Assembly: GCA_025454275.1 (NCBI GenBank)
Contig: JALOOS010000062.1
Location: forward strand, 1-8,755
Reading direction: 5' to 3'
Length of the DNA: 8,755 nucleotides
DNA from: Desulfobacterales bacterium
GTDB lineage: Bacteria; Desulfobacterota; Desulfobacteria; Desulfobacterales; SpSt-501
Below are positions 4,673 through 8,755 of this stretch, piece after piece. The position numbers were made by a program, and so were the translations under genes. Below the pieces are notes generated by a model, which was given only the letters and a program-made list of their open reading frames with translations, had not been told where the DNA came from and searched no databases. Position 1 is the first letter of the stretch. Each line of letters begins with the position of its first letter.

Positions 4673-6817
4673 TCACCCCACCCGCCGTGCATCCTGGACC
4701 TGCTTGACCCGCCGGACATGGGATAGGATCCGTTCGAGATGGGCCTTGTCCCCGACGTTGATCGTGAAGTAGCTCTCCACCATCTTGTTTTCCTTGGTCT
4801 CGGAGCTCGCGCTCAGGATATTGGCGCCTGATTTGCTGATGCTGCCGACGATGTCCGAGAGCAACCCCACGCGGTCGTAGGACAAAATCTGGATTTTGAC
4901 CGGATAGGTGTCGTTGGAGGCGGTGTTCCACTCGACCGCGATCTGCCGCTCCGGGTTGGTGCGCAGGGCGTTCACGCAGCTGGCCCGGTGGACGGTCACG
5001 CCGTAACCCTGGGTGATGTAGCCGATGATGGCATCCCCCGGCACCGGCTGGCAGCACTTGCCGAACTTGATCAGGATATCCTCGACCCCCTTCACGAAGA
5101 CCCCCGCCTGAGGCTTCTTCTTCCGCACCCGGCTCATCAGCTTTTCGATGAGCGACTGCTGGAAGCCGTCCTCCGCCGCCTCCCGCGCGGTGAAGGGCCG
5201 CAGCACCTGCAGCGGGGTGAGCTTGCCGTAGCCCACGTTGGCGATGAGGTCCTCCAGGGTCTTGACCCCCAGCTGCTCCACCACCTCTTTCATCTTCTCG
5301 GACTTGCTGAGCAGGGTGAAGTTGAGCTTCTCCTTGCGGAAGGTCTTCTCTAATATTTCCCGCCCCAGGCTGATGCTGCGCTCCTTCTCCTGGGATTTGA
5401 TCCATTGGCGGATCTTGGAGCGGGCCTTGATCGTCTTGACGAATTTCAGCCAATCCTTGCTGGGGGTGTGGTTCTTGGCGGTGACGACCTCGACGATGTC
5501 GCCCGTCTGCAGCTGGTAGGGCAGGCTCACCATCTGCCCGTTCACCTTGGCGCCGACGCACTTGTGGCCGACCTCGGTGTGGATCAGGTAGGCGAAGTCC
5601 ACCGGCGTCGCCCCGCGCGGCAGCGCGCGGATCTCCCCCTTGGGGGTAAAGACGTAGACCTCCTCCGGAAAGAGGTCGATGCGCACATTCTCCAAAAACT
5701 CCCCGGGGTCGCGAAAACTCTCCTGGTTTTCCACCAGGTCCTGGATCCAGGCGAAGCGCTGGCTGATGTTCTCGTCGATGCGGCTGCCTTCCTTGTAGCT
5801 CCAGTGGGCCGCAATCCCGGACTTGGCCACCCGGTCCATCTCGACGGTCCGGATCTGGATCTCGATCCGCTCGCCCACCGGACCGATGACCGTGGTGTGC
5901 AGCGATTGATACATGTTGGGCTTGGGGCGGCCGATATAGTCCTTGAACTTGTAATCGATCGGCTTCCACATCGAGTGGATCAGCCCCAGGGCCTCGTAGC
6001 ACTGCGACACCGTCTCCAGGATGATGCGAAACGCCGTCAGGTCGTAGACCTGGTCGAAGGAGAGGTTCTGCTCCTTCATCTTGGTGTAGATGCTGAAGTA
6101 GTTCTTGCTGCGCCCCAGGACCTCTCCCCCAAGGCCCGCCTGCTCCAGCCTGGCGCGGATCGTCTCCTTGACGCTCGCGATGTAGCGTTCGCGCTCGGCG
6201 CGGGACTTGGCCACCAGGTTCTCGATCTGGGCGTACGCCTCCGGTTCGATGTACTTGAAGGCGTTCTCCTCGAGCTCGGTCTTGATCCAGTAGATGCCCA
6301 GGCGCGCGGCGATGGGGGCGTAGATGTCGAGCGTCTCCTGCGCGATCGCCTTGCGGCGCTCCGGGGAGTGGAACCGCAGGGTGCGCATGTTGTGGAGCCG
6401 GTCGGCGAGCTTGATGAGGATGACGCGGATGTCGCTCGCCATGGCGAGAAACATCTTGCGGATGTTTTCGGCCTGCCGCTCCTGGGAGGTGGAGGTCGGC
6501 ATGGTGCTCAGTTTGGTGACCCCGGAGACGACGCCCAGGATCTCCGCGCTGAAGAGCTCCTGCAGATCCTTCGGGGTTGCGCGCGTGTCCTCGAGCACAT
6601 CGTGGAGCAGCCCGGCGGCGACGCTCACCGCGTCGAGCTTCATGTCGGCCAGGATATTGGCCACCTCGAGGGGGTGCATGAGGTAGGGCTCGCCCGAGAG
6701 GCGGACCTGTCCGGCATGAACCTGGGCGGAGTAGACGTAGGCGCGCTCAACCACATCCAGACCTGCCGCCGGGTGGTAGGCGGAGATCTTCTCGAGGATG
6801 TCGTTGATCCGGATCAT
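4673..6817 (-). CDS. rel: Bifunctional (p)ppGpp synthetase/hydrolase (Rel/SpoT family)
   Basis: 714 aa, a full-length long RSH protein that makes and degrades the stringent-response alarmone (p)ppGpp in the cytoplasm. The N-terminal HD hydrolase domain (about 20-175) retains its metal and catalytic residues: His48 in LMHP, His72-Asp73 and Glu76-Asp77 in LLHDVLEDT, and Asp139 in LADRLHNMR. The synthetase domain (about 230-345) has KFKD at 290-293, the basic RXKD-type motif of bifunctional enzymes rather than the acidic EXDD of RelA, plus YQSLH (303-307) and catalytic Glu319 in EIQIRT. Then come TGS (about 385-447, VYVFTPKGE), a helical region, the Cys588-Cys589/His610/Cys614 zinc-type motif, and a C-terminal ACT domain (about 638-712). 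ATG 6817 lies 18 nt after the proS stop behind a modest GCGGGG; the two genes are probably one transcript. Confidence 0.96.
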   Translation of the reverse strand: MIRINDILEKISAYHPAAGLDVVERAYVYSAQVHAGQVRLSGEPYLMHPLEVANILADMKLDAVSVAAGLLHDVLEDTRATPKDLQELFSAEILGVVSGVTKLSTMPTSTSQERQAENIRKMFLAMASDIRVILIKLADRLHNMRTLRFHSPERRKAIAQETLDIYAPIAARLGIYWIKTELEENAFKYIEPEAYAQIENLVAKSRAERERYIASVKETIRARLEQAGLGGEVLGRSKNYFSIYTKMKEQNLSFDQVYDLTAFRIILETVSQCYEALGLIHSMWKPIDYKFKDYIGRPKPNMYQSLHTTVIGPVGERIEIQIRTVEMDRVAKSGIAAHWSYKEGSRIDENISQRFAWIQDLVENQESFRDPGEFLENVRIDLFPEEVYVFTPKGEIRALPRGATPVDFAYLIHTEVGHKCVGAKVNGQMVSLPYQLQTGDIVEVVTAKNHTPSKDWLKFVKTIKARSKIRQWIKSQEKERSISLGREILEKTFRKEKLNFTLLSKSEKMKEVVEQLGVKTLEDLIANVGYGKLTPLQVLRPFTAREAAEDGFQQSLIEKLMSRVRKKKPQAGVFVKGVEDILIKFGKCCQPVPGDAIIGYITQGYGVTVHRASCVNALRTNPERQIAVEWNTASNDTYPVKIQILSYDRVGLLSDIVGSISKSGANILSASSETKENKMVESYFTINVGDKAHLERILSHVRRVKQVQDARRVG

Positions 6818-6835
6818 GCCGCCCCGCTTGGCATC

Positions 6836-8353
6836 TCAATAGGCCTTGGCGTATACCACGCGCCGGCCGGGACGGCCGCAGGCGATGCAGGCCGCCGGCC
6901 CTTCGGCCGCCTCGGAGGGGATGCAGCGGATGGTCACGGTGAGATCCTCCTTGATCTTCGCCTCGCACGCCGGCTCCCCGCACCAGCCGGAAAAAGCGAA
7001 ACCGCCGTGGATTTCGGGCTTATCGAGGTTGCGGGGCGTGAAATAGTCGTAAAAGTCGGCGCGCTCCCCGATCTCGACCGAATGCTCCCGGCGGAAGACC
7101 GCTGCACGCTCGAAGAGGGCGCTCTGGATGTCGTCCAGGATGCCGGCGATCTCGGTCACGAAGGCCTCCCGCTTGAGCGATGAGCGCATCTGATGGGCTT
7201 GGTCGCGGCGCCCCACGAAGACCGTATGCTCCTTGACCTCGCGCGCGCCGATTTCCACCCGCAGCGGTATTCCCTTCTTGATCCACTCCCAGCCCCGCGC
7301 GCCGCCGATCTCCCGCGGATCGACCTCCACCACGAGCGCCCGGTCGTGGTAGCGCTGACGCCGGAGCTCACGGGCCAGCTGCTCGGTGTAGTCCATGACG
7401 GCCTGGCGCTCCTCCTCCTTCTTGAAGATCGGCAGCAGCACCACGTGGGCCGAGGCGGCCCGGGGCGGGAGGATGATGCCGTCGTCGTCGCCGTGGGTCA
7501 TGATCACCCCGCCGATCAGGCGCGTCGAGGCCCCCCAGGAGGTGGTCCAGGCATACTCTTCTTTTTCGTCCGCGGTCTGGAACTTGATCTGGCTGGCCCG
7601 CGCGAAGTTCTGCCCCAGGAAATGCGAGGTCCCGGCCTGAAGCGCCTTGCAGTCCTGCATCATGGCCTCGATGCAGAGGGTGTCGACGGCGCCCGGAAAA
7701 CGCTCGGCCGGGGTCTTGGCCCCCTTGATGACCGGCATGGCCAGGACCTCCTCCGCCAGGCGGGCGTATATATCGAGCATCAGCCGGGTGCGCTCCAGCG
7801 CCTCGGCCTGGGTGGCGTGGGCCGTGTGCCCCTCCTGCCAGAGGAACTCGCTGGTGCGCAGGAAAATGCGCGTGCGCATCTCCCAGCGCACGACGTTGCC
7901 CCACTGGTTGAGCAGGATCGGCAGATCGCGGTAGCTGCCGATCCATTTGGAAAAGGCGTCCGCGATGATGGTCTCGGAGGTGGGCCGCACGACCAGCGGC
8001 TCCGCCAGACGCCCGGATGGGACCAGGGCCCCGGTATCGTCCTTCTCGAGCCGGTGGTGGGTGACCACGGCGCACTCCTTGGCGAAGCCCTCGACGTGGT
8101 CGGCCTCCTTCTGCATGAAGCTGAGCGGGATGAAGAGCGGGAAATAGGCGTTCTTCACCCCGGTCTCCTTGAACATGGCGTCCATGGCCTGCATGATGTT
8201 CTCCCACAGGGCGTAGCCCCAGGGCTTGATCACCATGCAGCCGCGGACCGGCGAGCGTTCCGCCATGTCCGAGGCCTTGATCACCTGCTGGTACCACTCC
8301 GGGTAATCGTCGCTGCGGGTGGGCGAGATGGCATGCTTCGGTTGTTTCGTCAT
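6836..8353 (-). CDS. proS: Prolyl-tRNA synthetase, archaeal/eukaryotic-type (ProS type 3)
   Basis: 505 aa. It attaches proline to tRNA-Pro in the cytoplasm. It is the archaeal/eukaryotic-like type and lacks the large editing insertion of the E. coli type. Visible class II features are VIKPWGYALWE (41-51, near motif 1), the RPTSET loop (123-128), WEMRTRIFLRTSEFLWQEGHT (motif 2, within 157-177) and GDDDGIILPPR (motif 3, 288-298). An anticodon-binding domain follows at about 305-410. The C-terminal domain has two cysteine pairs (Cys458/Cys463 and Cys489/Cys492), a probable zinc site, and ends in Tyr505, the terminal tyrosine typical of this class. ATG 8353 is chosen because the protein then begins at the conserved region ITPTR-like SPTRSDDYPEW; 37 further in-frame codons upstream look like intergenic sequence. 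A GAGAGG lies 13 nt upstream, a rather long spacing. rel follows after 18 nt. Confidence 0.96.
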   Translation of the reverse strand: MTKQPKHAISPTRSDDYPEWYQQVIKASDMAERSPVRGCMVIKPWGYALWENIMQAMDAMFKETGVKNAYFPLFIPLSFMQKEADHVEGFAKECAVVTHHRLEKDDTGALVPSGRLAEPLVVRPTSETIIADAFSKWIGSYRDLPILLNQWGNVVRWEMRTRIFLRTSEFLWQEGHTAHATQAEALERTRLMLDIYARLAEEVLAMPVIKGAKTPAERFPGAVDTLCIEAMMQDCKALQAGTSHFLGQNFARASQIKFQTADEKEEYAWTTSWGASTRLIGGVIMTHGDDDGIILPPRAASAHVVLLPIFKKEEERQAVMDYTEQLARELRRQRYHDRALVVEVDPREIGGARGWEWIKKGIPLRVEIGAREVKEHTVFVGRRDQAHQMRSSLKREAFVTEIAGILDDIQSALFERAAVFRREHSVEIGERADFYDYFTPRNLDKPEIHGGFAFSGWCGEPACEAKIKEDLTVTIRCIPSEAAEGPAACIACGRPGRRVVYAKAY

Positions 8354-8463
8354 CTGCGTCGGGTATCCTCTCTCGGTTGAACCTCTGTCAAAGGCAATCG
8401 GTTGCCACGTCGTATCTGCACGCGGGACACCACCGAACGGTTCCAGGGGGCGGAAGGAACCCA

Positions 8464-8595
8464 TCGGGGTCGGTATCGGAATCGGTCGGTATCGGAATCG
8501 GTATCGGTATCGCTCTTCAAAGGCCCCTATACGATAGTGCCCGGCATTTTGCTTCCGAAGCCGTTACGATCGATACCGAACCCGACTCCGACTCG
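8464..8595. repeat. Hexamer-built intergenic inverted repeat, copy 2
   Basis: The left arm (8464-8513) is a longer TCGGNN series. Its first 22 nt are identical to 236-257 of copy 1. A 16-nt unit (8470-8485) is then repeated exactly at 8486-8501, leaving a 4-nt phase slip (TCGGTCGG), and two TCGGTA-like units follow. The right arm (8571-8595) is a CCGANN series that pairs imperfectly with the left arm, about 18 of 23 positions in the best register I found. The 57-nt spacer contains a small stem, GCTTC/GAAGC, at about 8551-8561. The element fills much of the 288-nt gap between the ispG stop and the proS start; the rest of the gap has no gene that I can support. Confidence 0.75.
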
Positions 8596-8641
8596 CTCCG
8601 TGACCGGCTGAACCGGCGCCGGGTTGACCGGCGGTAGCGGT

Positions 8642-8755
8642 TTACGGCCCCACGGCGCCGGGATCGAACCGCGCCACCTCCTCGAGCAGCACCTCCACCA
8701 GGCGCTCTTCGGGGAACTTCTTCACCACCTTTCCCTTGCGGAAGAGGACCCCCAC
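8642..8755 (-). CDS. ispG: 4-hydroxy-3-methylbut-2-enyl diphosphate synthase IspG (GcpE), C-terminal fragment
   Basis: Only the last 37 codons and the stop (TAA at 8642-8644, minus sense) are present; the gene enters from the right edge. The fragment reads VGVLFRKGKVVKKFPEERL followed by an acidic helix with a VEVLLEEV core, which matches the C-terminal tail of IspG in the family (the LLFRKGE-VV-KVPE pattern after the iron-sulfur domain). IspG is the [4Fe-4S] enzyme of the MEP isoprenoid pathway that reduces and opens MEcPP to give HMBPP. The cluster cysteines lie outside the window and cannot be checked. Its position upstream of proS on the same strand supports the call. The 288-nt gap with a repeat element means co-transcription with proS is uncertain. 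Confidence 0.78.
   Translation of the reverse strand: MGVLFRKGKVVKKFPEERLVEVLLEEVARFDPGAVGP

Noticed and set aside
4669..4679. GGGGTCACCCC palindrome at the rpmB/rel junction as a bidirectional terminator
   Set aside because: The arms have no real loop and no T-tract follows on either strand; it also covers the rel stop codon.
5405..7183. Long open frame (592 codons) antisense to rel and proS
   Set aside because: A shadow caused by high GC and third-position bias. The minus-strand proteins are clearly Rel and ProS, and the plus-strand translation has no recognisable motif.
7193..8380. Long plus-strand open frame (395 codons) opposite proS
   Set aside because: Antisense shadow of a fully conserved ProRS; no independent evidence of coding.
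8611..8625. CCGGCGCCGG palindrome downstream of ispG as a terminator
   Set aside because: It is self-complementary but has no loop-plus-T-tract architecture, and short GC palindromes are common at this base composition.
8319..8637. Three overlapping open frames on the plus strand, with Ile-Gly or Ser-Val alternation in the peptides
   Set aside because: The alternating residues come from translating the TCGGNN repeat. There is no ribosome binding site or family resemblance, and they overlap the proS 5' end.

Overview
The window is GC-rich, housekeeping-type bacterial DNA. Two lipoproteins with clear lipoboxes, including BamD, imply an outer membrane. The run ispG - proS (archaeal/eukaryotic-type ProRS) - bifunctional rel - rpmB, together with a TraB-family protein, resembles gene neighbourhoods I associate with Desulfobacterota (the former Deltaproteobacteria). 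That assignment is inferred from gene content and was not tested by any search.

Layout, left to right. (1) 1-135, minus: the first 45 codons of a CbbQ/NorQ-type MoxR AAA+ ATPase that runs off the left edge. (2) 136-377: a divergent intergenic region holding a small hairpin and a large imperfect inverted repeat built of TCGGNN hexamers. (3) 378-1521, plus: a TraB/PrgY-family membrane protein gene that changes reading frame near nt 507 and lacks the conserved VEL(C) segment, so it is probably broken. (4) 1559-2347, plus: a lipoprotein with a SPOR domain and an NlpC/P60 peptidase domain. (5) 2344-3144, minus: purN, whose stop codon overlaps that of the NlpC gene in one CTAG palindrome. (6) 3239-3565, plus: trxA, behind a near-perfect sigma70 promoter. 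(7) 3618-4364, plus: bamD. (8) 4474-4665, plus: rpmB, with four zinc-ligand cysteines and a probable promoter of its own. (9) Minus strand, read from right to left: the ispG 3' end (8755-8642), a second hexamer-repeat element in the ispG/proS gap, proS (8353-6836), and rel (6817-4673). The rel gene ends 7 nt from the rpmB stop.

The genes mostly serve basic cell physiology: envelope assembly (BamD, SPOR-NlpC), redox balance (thioredoxin), purine synthesis (PurN), isoprenoids (IspG), translation (ProRS, L28) and the stringent response (Rel). ProS and Rel are separated by only 18 nt and are probably co-transcribed, which puts a tRNA-charging enzyme beside the enzyme that makes the starvation alarmone.

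I see no CRISPR array, tRNA, rRNA, transposase or phage gene, and no convincing new defence or biosynthetic system. The points most worth a second look are the two related hexamer inverted-repeat elements about 8.2 kb apart and the disrupted TraB-family gene.
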